Assembly (NCBI RefSeq): GCF_027568575.1
Contig: NZ_JANUVP010000017.1
Reading direction: 5' to 3' (one strand)
DNA: 64,000 nt
From: Caldifermentibacillus hisashii
GTDB lineage: Bacteria > Bacillota > Bacilli > Bacillales > Caldibacillaceae
Shown here: positions 17,719 through 26,341 of the stretch, piece after piece
How the letters are laid out: each line of letters begins with the position of its first letter
How positions within the stretch are numbered: the first letter of the stretch is position 1
Notes under the pieces: generated by a model
What the model was told of the DNA's origin: nothing
The model's database searches: none
The model's input: the letters and a program-made list of their open reading frames with translations, nothing else
Made by a program: the position numbers and the translations under genes

Positions 17719-17840
17719 ACCTTTGCCGGAGAAAACTTTAATAGCACTCACAGCAAATGTTAAAGAAAATCTGATCAATTTTCCCAAATATTAGAGTATA
17801 AGGGAACTTTTCCAAAACGTTAATGAAAGAGGTTGAATCG

Positions 17841-18971
17841 ATGTTTCCATTACAATCCATCCGCGTGCTGGATTTATCCCGTCTGCTTCCCGGACCTTTT
17901 TGCACGATGCTTCTTGCCGATTTTGGGGCGGAAGTGATTAAAATTGAAGCGCCTGAATTAGGTGACTATGCCCGACATTATGAACCGAAAATTGATGAAA
18001 ATAGTGTGATGTTTCATTCTTTGAACCGGAATAAAAAAAGTGTAACGCTCGACTTGAAAACAGATGAGGGAAAAGACCAATTTTTACAAATGGTTGGAAA
18101 AGCCGATGTGGTTGTCGAATCTTTTCGTCCGGGGGTCATGAAACGGCTAGGTCTCGATTTTCCTGTTTTAGAAAAAATAAACCCTCGCCTCATTTATTGT
18201 GCCATTAGCGGTTATGGACAAACGGGGCCCTATGCAGAAATGCCGGGTCACGATATCAATTATATTAGTTACGCCGGATTGTTGGAGTTAATGGGGGAAA
18301 AGGATGGAAAACCGATTGTACCAGCCGTTCAAGTTGCTGATCTTGCTGGTGGGGCTTATCCGGCAGTGACTGGTATTTTACTTGCATTATTGGAGCGGGA
18401 AAAGTCCGGAAAAGGGCAATTTATCGACATTTCCATGATGGATGGGGTGATATCGCTTCTTCAATCCACCCTTCCAAATTATTTGATGAAAAACATTCCG
18501 TCTAAACGAGGGGAACAGATGTTGTCCGGTGGGCTTGCGTGCTATGAGGTCTATCAGACGAAAGACGGACGTTGGTTAGCAGTCGGGGCATTGGAAATGA
18601 AGTTTTGGCGCATATTTTGCCAAAAACTTGGGAAACCGGAATGGATTCCTCTATTAAATGAACCGGATGAAGTCCAATATAAGCTGAAGCACGATATTCA
18701 AACCGTTATGTATACAAAAACATTGGCAGAATGGATGGATATTTTTGAAGATGCAGAAGCATGCGTTTCGCCGGTTTTAAATTTTGCCGAACTAGTCAAC
18801 CATCCGCAAGTGCAAGCCAGAAAAATGTTCGAAGCCATTGAGCAGGATGGCATACCGGTAAAACATATTGGAATCCCTATTAAATTATCAAGAACACCGG
18901 GGAAAATCCGGGCAGCTGCCCCGAAATTAGGCGAACACACAGAGTATTATTTAAATCAAGACAAATCGTAA
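17841..18971 (+). CDS. CaiB/BaiF CoA-transferase family protein, alpha-methylacyl-CoA racemase-like
   Basis: Class III CoA-transferase fold protein of 376 aa. N-terminal RVLDLSRLLPGPFCTMLLAD and DLKTDEGK are family hallmarks. The GHDINYISYAGLLELMG segment resembles alpha-methylacyl-CoA racemases, whose catalytic His and Asp lie around this motif, more than formyl- or carnitine-CoA transferases. AGAGG at 17828 supports ATG 17841 over ATG 17823. With the dehydrogenase and thiolase it could let methyl-branched acyl-CoAs enter beta-oxidation; this role is inferred. Confidence 0.82.
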   Translation: MFPLQSIRVLDLSRLLPGPFCTMLLADFGAEVIKIEAPELGDYARHYEPKIDENSVMFHSLNRNKKSVTLDLKTDEGKDQFLQMVGKADVVVESFRPGVMKRLGLDFPVLEKINPRLIYCAISGYGQTGPYAEMPGHDINYISYAGLLELMGEKDGKPIVPAVQVADLAGGAYPAVTGILLALLEREKSGKGQFIDISMMDGVISLLQSTLPNYLMKNIPSKRGEQMLSGGLACYEVYQTKDGRWLAVGALEMKFWRIFCQKLGKPEWIPLLNEPDEVQYKLKHDIQTVMYTKTLAEWMDIFEDAEACVSPVLNFAELVNHPQVQARKMFEAIEQDGIPVKHIGIPIKLSRTPGKIRAAAPKLGEHTEYYLNQDKS

Positions 18972-19111
18972 AAGTTTTTCAGGGTTGCGCCGGGTAACCT
19001 TACCGGGTAAGCGGGTATAAGGGTTAAGCAACCGTAAAAGTTTCCGGAGTTGCGCTGCGTAAAAACTTCCAGCGCTGAACTTTCCCGATATGTGCGCATA
19101 GGGATTAAGCA
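18969..19111. repeat. Two tandem ~60-80 bp imperfect repeats
   Basis: Both units begin CGTAAAAGTTT, contain GGTTGCGC or AGTTGCGC, and end in AAGGGTTAAGCAAC or AGGGATTAAGCAAC. They fill most of the 243-bp gap between the racemase-like and nitronate monooxygenase genes. No gene is seen here. Confidence 0.5.
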
Positions 19112-19214
19112 ACCAAATTCTGTTTTTCTCTCTTCTATTGTTATGGTTTTCTCAGTTTCATTGAGTTTTTGGCTCTACCATTGACAATATTTAACTAAAA
19201 AGGAGATGAATTTT

Positions 19215-20192
19215 ATGACAAAAACAAGCATTGAAAAGTTTAAAGAATCTACAACCATCCCGGTCATTATGGCACCGATGTTTTTAATCAATGACCCAAA
19301 TATGGTTTTGCGAGCATGTGAGGCAGGAATTATCGGAACTTTTCCGGCGTTAAATGCCCGCACAAATGAAATTCTGGAAGGGTGGTTTGAACAGATTACT
19401 ACAGAATGGGACCGGATAAAAACGGCCAATCCCGATAAAAAAATCGCACCTTGGGGGATTAACTTCATTAGTCACCGTTCCAACAAAAGGTTTACGGAAG
19501 ATTTGCAACTGATTAAAAAATATCAACCGCCACTCATTATCACTTCTCTTGGTGACCCGAGCCCGGTTGTCGAAATTGCCCACCAGTATGGGGGTGTAGT
19601 TTTTTCTGATGTCATCAATGTCAAATTTGCCAAAAAAGCAATTGAGAAAGGGGTTGACGGGCTCGTTCTTGTTTGCAGCGGGGCAGGTGGACATGGCGGC
19701 ACGTACAGTCCGTTTGCATTTATCCACGAAGTAAAAACGTTTTGGGATGGTCCGGTAGTTTTAGCGGGTGCGATGTCGAAAGGTGAAGATATTCTTGCCG
19801 CTGAAATTCTTGGAGCGGATTTTGCCTATCTTGGCTCACGATTTATCCCGGCGAAAGAAAGTTTGGCAAATGAAGCCTATAAAAAAATGATTATTGAATC
19901 AAGGGTGGAGGATATTATTTATACCGATGCGTTCAGTGGTGTGAATGCGAACTACTTAATTCCAAGTATTAAACAGGTTGGTCTTGACCCGGAAAAATTA
20001 CAACGGAAAGAAAAAATTGATTTTTCTGAGTTGGGCAATCCAAACATCCGGGCTTGGAAAGATGTCTGGTCAGCCGGACAAGGGGTGGGTGCGATCACAC
20101 AGGTCCAATCCCTTGCTGAAATTGTTGCCGAACTGAAACAGCAATATGAAGCGGCAAAGGAAAAAATTGTTAAGAGAAGTGTTACTTTTTAA
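19215..20192 (+). CDS. Nitronate monooxygenase family protein (2-nitropropane dioxygenase-like)
   Basis: FMN-dependent TIM-barrel enzyme of 325 aa. Members oxidise alkyl nitronates such as propionate 3-nitronate; some act on other substrates. Seen are the N-terminal PVIMAPMFLINDP, the active-site segment VCSGAGGHGGTYSPFAF with the expected histidine, and the phosphate-binding AGAMSKGEDILAAEILGADF. AAGGAG at 19199-19204 fits ATG 19215 better than ATG 19206. Its place in an acyl-CoA cluster is common in Bacillaceae genomes but its role there is not obvious. Confidence 0.87.
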   Translation: MTKTSIEKFKESTTIPVIMAPMFLINDPNMVLRACEAGIIGTFPALNARTNEILEGWFEQITTEWDRIKTANPDKKIAPWGINFISHRSNKRFTEDLQLIKKYQPPLIITSLGDPSPVVEIAHQYGGVVFSDVINVKFAKKAIEKGVDGLVLVCSGAGGHGGTYSPFAFIHEVKTFWDGPVVLAGAMSKGEDILAAEILGADFAYLGSRFIPAKESLANEAYKKMIIESRVEDIIYTDAFSGVNANYLIPSIKQVGLDPEKLQRKEKIDFSELGNPNIRAWKDVWSAGQGVGAITQVQSLAEIVAELKQQYEAAKEKIVKRSVTF

Positions 20193-20302
20193 CCAGTTGT
20201 AGTCTCGCAGTTGCAAAAATTACTTTGAAACTGATCAAATAGGAATGGATGCACTCAAAAAATTGCTCAAAGACAAATGTTCATTTTTACTGGAACAATA
20301 AC

Positions 20303-20320
20303 TGAATGAATGCTCAATCA
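20303..20320. promoter_or_regulatory. FadR-like operator upstream of second crotonase gene
   Basis: TGAATGAATGCTCAATCA resembles the Bacillus FadR consensus TGAATGA-N4-TCATTCA, with one mismatch in the arms. It lies 29 bp upstream of the crotonase ATG. FadR is the TetR-family repressor of fatty-acid degradation; its gene is not in this window. Confidence 0.4.
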
Positions 20321-20348
20321 TTTTAAATTTCTTATAGAGGTGAATCAA

Positions 20349-21125
20349 ATGACAAATATTGTAAATGTAAAAAAAGAAAATCAAATTGCTTATATTACAA
20401 TGAACAGACCGGATAAACTAAATGCCCTTTCCCGGGACCTTGTTTCAGGTGTTATTGAAGCACTTAAAGATGCCGAAGCAGACAAAACGATAAAAGCGGT
20501 CATTTTATCCGGAGCAGGGAAATCATTTTGTTCCGGCGGGGATATTGGGTCGTTTAAAGAGGCAAAAACAGCGGCCGACATGTTAACTTACATGAAGGGG
20601 GCTACCTTGCTGCAACAAACAATAAAAGAGTTGGATAAATACGTTATTAGTGCCGTACATGGATATGCGGCCGGGGCGGGATTTAGTTTGGCATTGGCAT
20701 CCGACTTTATTGTAGCGGATAAGAAGGCCGCTTTTGCCATCAGCTTCAAAAATATTGGCTTGATTCCCGATTTAGGACTTGTGAAAGCCTTGGCTGAAAA
20801 CGTACCGCATTCGCTAGTAAAGGAATGGATCTCATCAGGGGCAGTGATTTCAGCAGAGGAACTTCACACAAGAGGTTTGGTCAACCGATTGGCTGAAGGA
20901 GAACTTTTGAAAGAGGCAACGGAATTTGCAAAATTTATTATTGACGGTCCGCCGCTTGCCAATAAATTCGTTAAGTATTTAGTAAACAATGCAACAGAAT
21001 TGACAAACAAAACGAATGATGCACAGGAAATGATCATGCAAACTTTATTATTCCATACAGTCGATCACCTTGAAGGCGTTCAGGCATTTTTTGAAAAAAG
21101 GGCACCGAAATTTGAGGGAAAATAA
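20349..21125 (+). CDS. Enoyl-CoA hydratase/isomerase family protein
   Basis: Second crotonase-fold protein of the cluster, 258 aa. It has NRPDKLNALSRDLV, oxyanion-hole elements GKSFCSGGDIGSF and VHGYAAGAGFSLALASDF, and the FKNIGLIPDLG segment in which a glutamate is common in hydratases but aspartate stands here, as in some isomerases. AGAGGTG at 20336 supports ATG 20349; an in-frame ATG at 20310 is within the putative operator. It is followed 18 bp later by an MBL hydrolase gene, so the two are probably cotranscribed. Confidence 0.85.
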   Translation: MTNIVNVKKENQIAYITMNRPDKLNALSRDLVSGVIEALKDAEADKTIKAVILSGAGKSFCSGGDIGSFKEAKTAADMLTYMKGATLLQQTIKELDKYVISAVHGYAAGAGFSLALASDFIVADKKAAFAISFKNIGLIPDLGLVKALAENVPHSLVKEWISSGAVISAEELHTRGLVNRLAEGELLKEATEFAKFIIDGPPLANKFVKYLVNNATELTNKTNDAQEMIMQTLLFHTVDHLEGVQAFFEKRAPKFEGK

Positions 21126-21143
21126 GCGAAAGGATGAGGTGAG

Positions 21144-22085
21144 ATGCTCGATGAACTAGGGATACAATTAGTCAGACTCGACCTTCCCTTTCGTTTAAAC
21201 CATGTGAATTGTTTTTTAGCAGAAGGTGAAAATGGTTGGGTTGTCGTTGATACGGGCTTGCACAATGATTATACTGCAGCACGGTGGGATGAAGAGCTCG
21301 AAGGAAAGCATGTGACAGATATTTATATTACCCATTACCATCCTGACCATTTTGGTTATGCGGGCGGTTTGCAGAAAAAAACAGAAGCCCGCTTGTCCAT
21401 GACAAAGATTGATGCAGATCTTGGCCTTGGTGCATGGGAGGAGCATCATCTGCAAACATTTAGGAACAATTATGAATTAGCAGGGATTCCGTCAACCATT
21501 TCTAAACAGCTGATTGATAATATGGCATCTTTTGTTCCGAGGGTAAAGCCGTATCCTAAAGTAGACCACTATATGAACGAAGGTGAACGAGTCAAAATTG
21601 GTAAATACAGCTATGAAGTCATTTTTACGCCGGGGCATTCGGACGGCTTAATCGTTTTTTATAATCAGGAAAAGAGTGTACTCCTTTCCACTGACCATAT
21701 TTTACCGAAAATTACACCAAATATATCGTATTGGTTTTACGGGGATCCGAATCCATTAGGCACATATCTTCAATCACTGGAAAAAATTCGAAAACTCGAT
21801 GTGGAAATGGTTATCCCATCCCATGGCACCCCGTTTACGAATGCGAATCGCCGAATTGATGAAATCATGGTGCATCATGAAGAGCGTTTGGAAAAACTAT
21901 TGGCTGAGTTAGCAAACGGACAAACCGTTTTTGAAGCTTGTAAAAAATTATTTTCAAAAGTTCACAATACCCATGATTCAAGGTTTGCGATTGGTGAAAC
22001 ATTGGCGCATCTTGAATATTTGCGCTATAAAGGGGAATGCAAACGGGAAATCTTTGCCGGCAAATATATTTATTTTAGGGAGTAG
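21144..22085 (+). CDS. MBL-fold metallo-hydrolase
   Basis: Metallo-beta-lactamase superfamily hydrolase of 313 aa; substrate unknown. The metal-binding motif is THYHPDHFGYAGG (HxHxDH), with further ligands in FTPGHSDG, STDHILP and VIPSHGTP. The C-terminal part (about residues 240-313) is a helical domain typical of the glyoxalase II-like/LACTB2-like branch. Placement behind a crotonase gene suggests a thioesterase-like role on an acyl-CoA or related ester, by inference. The start has GGATGAGGTG upstream. Confidence 0.8.
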   Translation: MLDELGIQLVRLDLPFRLNHVNCFLAEGENGWVVVDTGLHNDYTAARWDEELEGKHVTDIYITHYHPDHFGYAGGLQKKTEARLSMTKIDADLGLGAWEEHHLQTFRNNYELAGIPSTISKQLIDNMASFVPRVKPYPKVDHYMNEGERVKIGKYSYEVIFTPGHSDGLIVFYNQEKSVLLSTDHILPKITPNISYWFYGDPNPLGTYLQSLEKIRKLDVEMVIPSHGTPFTNANRRIDEIMVHHEERLEKLLAELANGQTVFEACKKLFSKVHNTHDSRFAIGETLAHLEYLRYKGECKREIFAGKYIYFRE

Positions 22086-22126
22086 CTGGATATATTGTAA
22101 ATGTACAGTAAGTAAAAGTTTGAAGG

Positions 22127-23075
22127 TGGGTCGTCGCCATTTTGAGATGAGAAACGCTTTATTGTGACGACGAGCCCTGTTCTCGTCACCAATTTGCGGT
22201 GGAAAACTTGATTTTTTGGCGACGAGACCTTTTCTCGTCGTCATTTTGAGCCGGGAAATGCCACTTTTTGGCGACGAGACTCTTTCTCGTCGTCATTTTT
22301 GCGCGAAAAACTCCACTTTTTGGCGACGAGACTCAATCTCGTCACCATTTTGAAGTGAAAACCCCACAATTTTGACGACGAAACCCGTTCTCGTCGCCAT
22401 TTTGAAGTGAAAACCGCTCAATTTTGGCGACGAAACCAATTCTCGTCGCCATTTTGAAGTGAAAACCGCTCAATTTTGGCGACGAGACTCAATCTCGTCA
22501 CCACTTTGAAGTGAAAATCGCTCAATTTTGGCGACGAAACCAATTCTCGTCGCCATTTTGAGGTGAAAACCGCATTATTTTGACGACGAGCCTCGTTCTC
22601 GTCACCATTTTGAGGTGAAAAACACCCGATTTTGACGACGAGCCCCGTTCTCGTCGCCATTTTGAAGTGAAAACTGCACAATTTTGACGACGAGACCCGT
22701 TCTCGTCACCATTTTGAGGTGAAAACCGCTCAATTTTGGCGACGAGACTCAATCTCGTCACCATTTTGAAGTGAAAACTGCACAATTTTGACGACGAAAC
22801 CCGTTCTCGTCGCCATTTTGAAGTGAAAACCCCACAATTTTGACGACGAAACTCGATCTCGTCATCATTTTGAAGTGAAAACCGCTCAATTTTGGCGACT
22901 AGACTCAATCTCGTCACCACTTTGAAGTGAAAATCGCTCAATTTTGGCGACGAGACTCAATCTCGTCACCACTTTGAAGTGAAAACCGCTCAATTTTGGC
23001 GACGAAACCAATTCTCGTCGCCACTTTAAGATGAAAAATTCTCATTTTTGGCAACGAACCCCTACTCGTCGTCAC
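22127..23075 (+). repeat. Tandem array 1: about 18 copies of a 52-bp hairpin repeat
   Basis: A direct tandem array with an exact 52-bp period (for example TCTCGTC at 22389, 22441 and 22493). Each unit holds an inverted repeat GGCGACGAGA...TCTCGTCGCC (about 10-bp arms, 5-6 nt loop) and a 26-bp linker such as ATTTTGAAGTGAAAACCGCT. Arms and linkers vary by point changes but no unit-specific spacer exists. It fills the gap between the MBL hydrolase and HAD genes. Long open frames on the minus strand arise because the unit is stop-poor and shifts frame each repeat. The same family recurs at 33596 and 42352. Confidence 0.9.
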
Positions 23076-23181
23076 GAAAACCCACCTCCATCATTTCCAA
23101 TGGATCCTTCCCTTTTTCATTTCCTAAAACAATGTTAATATAGATTGTGAGCATCAATTATCAAAAACAAAGGAGTTATTT

Positions 23182-23967
23182 ATGACATATCAAGCACTTT
23201 TTCTCGATATTGACGGAACGATTTTAACCTATGACCATTCATATACAGAGCTAACGAAAAAAGCAATTCAGGAAGCCCAAAGTAAAGGCATAGAAGTTTT
23301 TATTGCGACCGGTCGACCTCTCCATGAGCTGGATGAACTTCGGGCAGAACTGGGGATTCGATCGGCAATCGGGTATAACGGGGCATACGCCGTTTATAAA
23401 AATAACGTAATCTTGGATGAACCAATGGATCATGATCTCGTTCAGCATACCCTTAATTTAGCAAAAGAATATAACAATGAATTAGTTTTATATACCGACC
23501 AAAAAAATCTCTTCACCTCGCTTACGCATCCGGAAGTGGAAAATTTCATTGCTCATTTCCAATTAAAGGAAAATGAACTGTATCCGGAAAATTTAGCCCT
23601 GCCTATCTACAGTATGACAGTAATGAATTTGTCCAAGGAACATGTACCGTTCTATAAACAACTGCCAAACTTATATGTCAGCACGGTAAATGTAGAAGGA
23701 ATTTCAAAAGCTTATGATTTAATCCAAAAAAATATAAACAAAGGGACTGCCGTGGAAAAGGTTCTTGCTGTTTTAGGAATTCCGAAAGAGCAGGCGATTG
23801 CATTCGGCGACGGAATGAACGACAAGGAGATGCTCCAGACAGTCGGCGAAAGTTTTGTAATGGCAAACGGAGACCCAAATCTCTTTCCATATGCAAAACA
23901 CCGAACGACCACTGTGGATAATTCCGGTATCTACTATGGGCTGAAAAAATTAGGAATAATAAAATAG
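23182..23967 (+). CDS. Cof-type HAD-superfamily hydrolase
   Basis: Haloacid dehalogenase-type phosphatase of 261 aa with a C2 (Cof-type) cap. Motif I is FLDIDGTIL with nucleophile and acid aspartates, motif II lies in FIATGRP, and motifs III/IV are KGTAVEKVL and FGDGMNDKEML. Members hydrolyse sugar phosphates, flavin or PLP phosphates; the substrate cannot be read here. AAAGGAG precedes ATG 23182. The last codons are partly duplicated downstream at 24008-24044. Confidence 0.9.
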   Translation: MTYQALFLDIDGTILTYDHSYTELTKKAIQEAQSKGIEVFIATGRPLHELDELRAELGIRSAIGYNGAYAVYKNNVILDEPMDHDLVQHTLNLAKEYNNELVLYTDQKNLFTSLTHPEVENFIAHFQLKENELYPENLALPIYSMTVMNLSKEHVPFYKQLPNLYVSTVNVEGISKAYDLIQKNINKGTAVEKVLAVLGIPKEQAIAFGDGMNDKEMLQTVGESFVMANGDPNLFPYAKHRTTTVDNSGIYYGLKKLGIIK

Positions 23968-24044
23968 TCAAAACACGCCCCTTATCTTCTGCTCTGGAGT
24001 CATCAAAGGCTGAAAAAATTAGCCTTAGTAAAATAGTCAAAACA
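23939..24044. repeat. Duplicated gene end: two 37-bp copies 69 bp apart
   Basis: GGCTGAAAAAATTAG...AAATAGTCAAAACA occurs at 23939-23975, where it encodes the end of the HAD protein, and again at 24008-24044 with five central differences. It is a local duplication, not a separate gene. Confidence 0.65.
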
Positions 24045-24076
24045 GTTTATGAATGGTTGGAGTTTTCCGGTAAGAT

Positions 24077-24112
24077 GATTGCTTTTCGAATACCTTCATC
24101 AAAAGAGCAATC
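24077..24112. terminator. Terminator-like hairpin between HAD gene and ung
   Basis: GATTGCTTTT pairs with AAAAGAGCAATC (one bulge) around a 14-nt loop and is followed by TATTTGTTT. Confidence 0.5.
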
Positions 24113-24195
24113 TATTTGTTTAGAAAATACTCGTATCCTATCATATTATAATAAAATTATATGCTAATAATGAATGGAAATAAGGAATGAGTTAG

Positions 24196-24870
24196 ATGAA
24201 AAAACAAATTTTAAAAAATGATTGGGCGCCACTCCTTGAAGAGGAATTTTCCAAGCCCTATTATTTGCAGCTTCGGGAATTTCTGAAACAAGAATATAAA
24301 CATTACCGGATTTACCCGGACATGTACGATATTTTTAATGCGCTTCATTACACTGCTTTTGCGGACGTGAAAGTGGTCATTTTGGGACAAGATCCCTATC
24401 ATGGTCCAAATCAAGCCCATGGACTTAGTTTCTCCGTGAAACCCGGGGTGCCGCTCCCGCCATCGTTAAAAAATATTTTTCTGGAATTACAAGCGGATCT
24501 CGGTTGCACACCTCCCTCTTCCGGTTATCTCGTCCCGTGGACAAAACAAGGTGTTCTATTGTTGAACACGGTTTTAACTGTTCGTGAAGGGCAGGCCAAT
24601 TCCCACCAAGGAAAGGGATGGGAAATATTTACAGATCGGGTAATCGAAATATTAAACAGAAAAAGCAAACCCGTCGTTTACATATTATGGGGAAGCGCAG
24701 CCCAAATGAAACAGCAACTTATTGATACGAATAAACATTTTATAATAAAGGCACCCCATCCGAGCCCGTTATCGGCACATCGAGGTTTTTTCGGGAGCAA
24801 ACCGTTTTCCAAAACAAACTCGATTTTGAAAACAATTGGCCAAACAGAGATTAACTGGCAACTGCCATAA
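24196..24870 (+). CDS. ung: Uracil-DNA glycosylase, family 1
   Basis: Base-excision repair enzyme that removes uracil from DNA, 224 aa (family about 225). The water-activating motif VILGQDPYHG has Asp66. The C-terminal uracil-binding/intercalation motif is HPSPLSAHRGFFG, and the Phe-containing GLSFSV segment follows the first motif. Length and all motifs fit. Upstream AAGGAATGAG is the ribosome binding site. It appears to be monocistronic. Confidence 0.96.
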   Translation: MKKQILKNDWAPLLEEEFSKPYYLQLREFLKQEYKHYRIYPDMYDIFNALHYTAFADVKVVILGQDPYHGPNQAHGLSFSVKPGVPLPPSLKNIFLELQADLGCTPPSSGYLVPWTKQGVLLLNTVLTVREGQANSHQGKGWEIFTDRVIEILNRKSKPVVYILWGSAAQMKQQLIDTNKHFIIKAPHPSPLSAHRGFFGSKPFSKTNSILKTIGQTEINWQLP

Positions 24871-25034
24871 AAATTTATTAAATAGCAAAAGTTGATGGTT
24901 GACTTGTTCGCGCATTATACGATTAATTAGACTAACCGTAGCAAAAGTTGATCTCTATTGGAATATCCGGTAAAAATTTTTGGATTAGCCTCACAAAATC
25001 AGAAAACATGACTGGCAAATTAGGAGCAGCAACC

Positions 25035-25652
25035 ATGGCAGAAAAGAATTACGATAAACAGCTGAATATTGAAACCGGTCCTGAACGGAATATCAAGCCG
25101 TTTTTAAATTATTATCCTTATGAACCGACCCCCTATCCCGTACTTGAACAGCTGGCAAAAAAAATAGAATTAAAGCCGAGTGACCATGTTGTTGATTATG
25201 GTTGCGGAAAAGGCCGGCTGTTGTTTTATTTAAATGCTGTATTTGGTGTGAATGCGCGAGGAATCGAAATGGATGATCATTTATATTTTTTAGCAGAAAA
25301 AAATCGACTTCACTATTTACAGCACAGACCAAAAAGTAAATATCAAATCCAATTTTTCTGTATGCATGCAGAAAAATACATCGTTCAGCCGACAGATAAC
25401 AAATTTTATTTCTTTAATCCGTTTTCGGCGCCAATTTTTATAAAAGTATTCAACAACATTATGGAATCGCTTGAACAATTTAACCGGGAAGTGGATTTAA
25501 TTTTTTATTATCCTTCCATTGAATATCTGTCATTTTTGGATAATCGAACCATTTTCCAGCTAACTAAAGAAATTAAAATTGAAGGGGAATTTGAGCATAA
25601 CCCAAATGAACGAATTTTGATTTACTCCTATAGAAAGGATGACCATAATTAA
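25035..25652 (+). CDS. Class I SAM-dependent methyltransferase
   Basis: Putative methyltransferase of 205 aa. The SAM-binding motif I is DHVVDYGCGKGRLLFYL, followed by an acidic residue at the end of strand 2 (GIEMDDHLY). The later YFFNPFSAPIF segment is at the motif-IV position. AGGAG at 25022-25026 with 8-bp spacing favours ATG 25035 over upstream in-frame starts at 24948 and 25008. The substrate is not recognisable. Confidence 0.72.
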   Translation: MAEKNYDKQLNIETGPERNIKPFLNYYPYEPTPYPVLEQLAKKIELKPSDHVVDYGCGKGRLLFYLNAVFGVNARGIEMDDHLYFLAEKNRLHYLQHRPKSKYQIQFFCMHAEKYIVQPTDNKFYFFNPFSAPIFIKVFNNIMESLEQFNREVDLIFYYPSIEYLSFLDNRTIFQLTKEIKIEGEFEHNPNERILIYSYRKDDHN

Positions 25653-25775
25653 TTGGTATTGAATGAAACTCGCGCATTTTCCAAAAGTACCCATAAACTT
25701 GGACGAATCGACAAGGAAAGGGGCTGTCCAGAAAGTCAAAAATTAATCCAATTTGTATAATTTGACTGAAGAGAA

Positions 25776-25881
25776 GGTGGCGGCGACTCCTGCGGGAACA
25801 GCACGAGCCGAAGACCCTGCAGGAGCGAGGATACGAGCGACGAAGCGGCTAAGGCCGTGCCCGCGGAAAGCGTCCGCCACC
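25776..25881. repeat. GC-rich dispersed Bacillaceae intergenic repeat
   Basis: An element of about 106 bp that begins GGTGGCGG and ends CCGCCACC. The interior has ACTCCTGCGGGAACAGCACG, CCTGCAGGAGCG, GAAGCGG and CCCGCGGAAAGCG. I recognise this pattern as a dispersed repeat of many Bacillus and relatives; function is not established. It is far more GC-rich than its surroundings. It is preceded by GGGGCTGTCCAGAAAGTCA, which resembles half of the terminator at 33660. Confidence 0.7.
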
Positions 25882-26341
25882 GAAATGAAAATCAACCGAA
25901 ACTCTGAAATATGCAGCCAAAATTTATCTAAATCAGTTATAAACAATCTCCTCCTACTAAAATCAAAAACCCCTCTCAAAAAAACATTTTCTTCATATAA
26001 TAATCATAAACAAAAGCAAATAGAAAATTATAAGAATGGCGGGAAAACATAGCAAATGAGAGACATTATTATTTTTGATGAAGTTTACGAAAAGCAATAA
26101 GCATTTTGAATTACCAAAACGGGTAAAATACGAGTAAAACACTAGAATTTTTACTATTTATGTAATAGTATTAATTCAGGAAACGGGATTTCAACAAAAG
26201 ATGTAATAAATAAGTCGTTTCATGCTCTTATATGTTGGAAATATGCTATATTAGAGGCAAAGGGATGCTGCATGCGCTTACTTAAGGTATTTTATAGTTG
26301 TGATGGCATGTGAAATTATTATGAACAGGGATGTGGATGGA

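Noticed and set aside
22127..23075. CRISPR array
   Set aside because: The whole 52-bp unit is conserved with no unique spacers, and no cas genes are present.
25753..26052. Frames of 78-99 codons on both strands
   Set aside because: They run through the GC-rich dispersed repeat, which is stop-poor; no ribosome site or family match.
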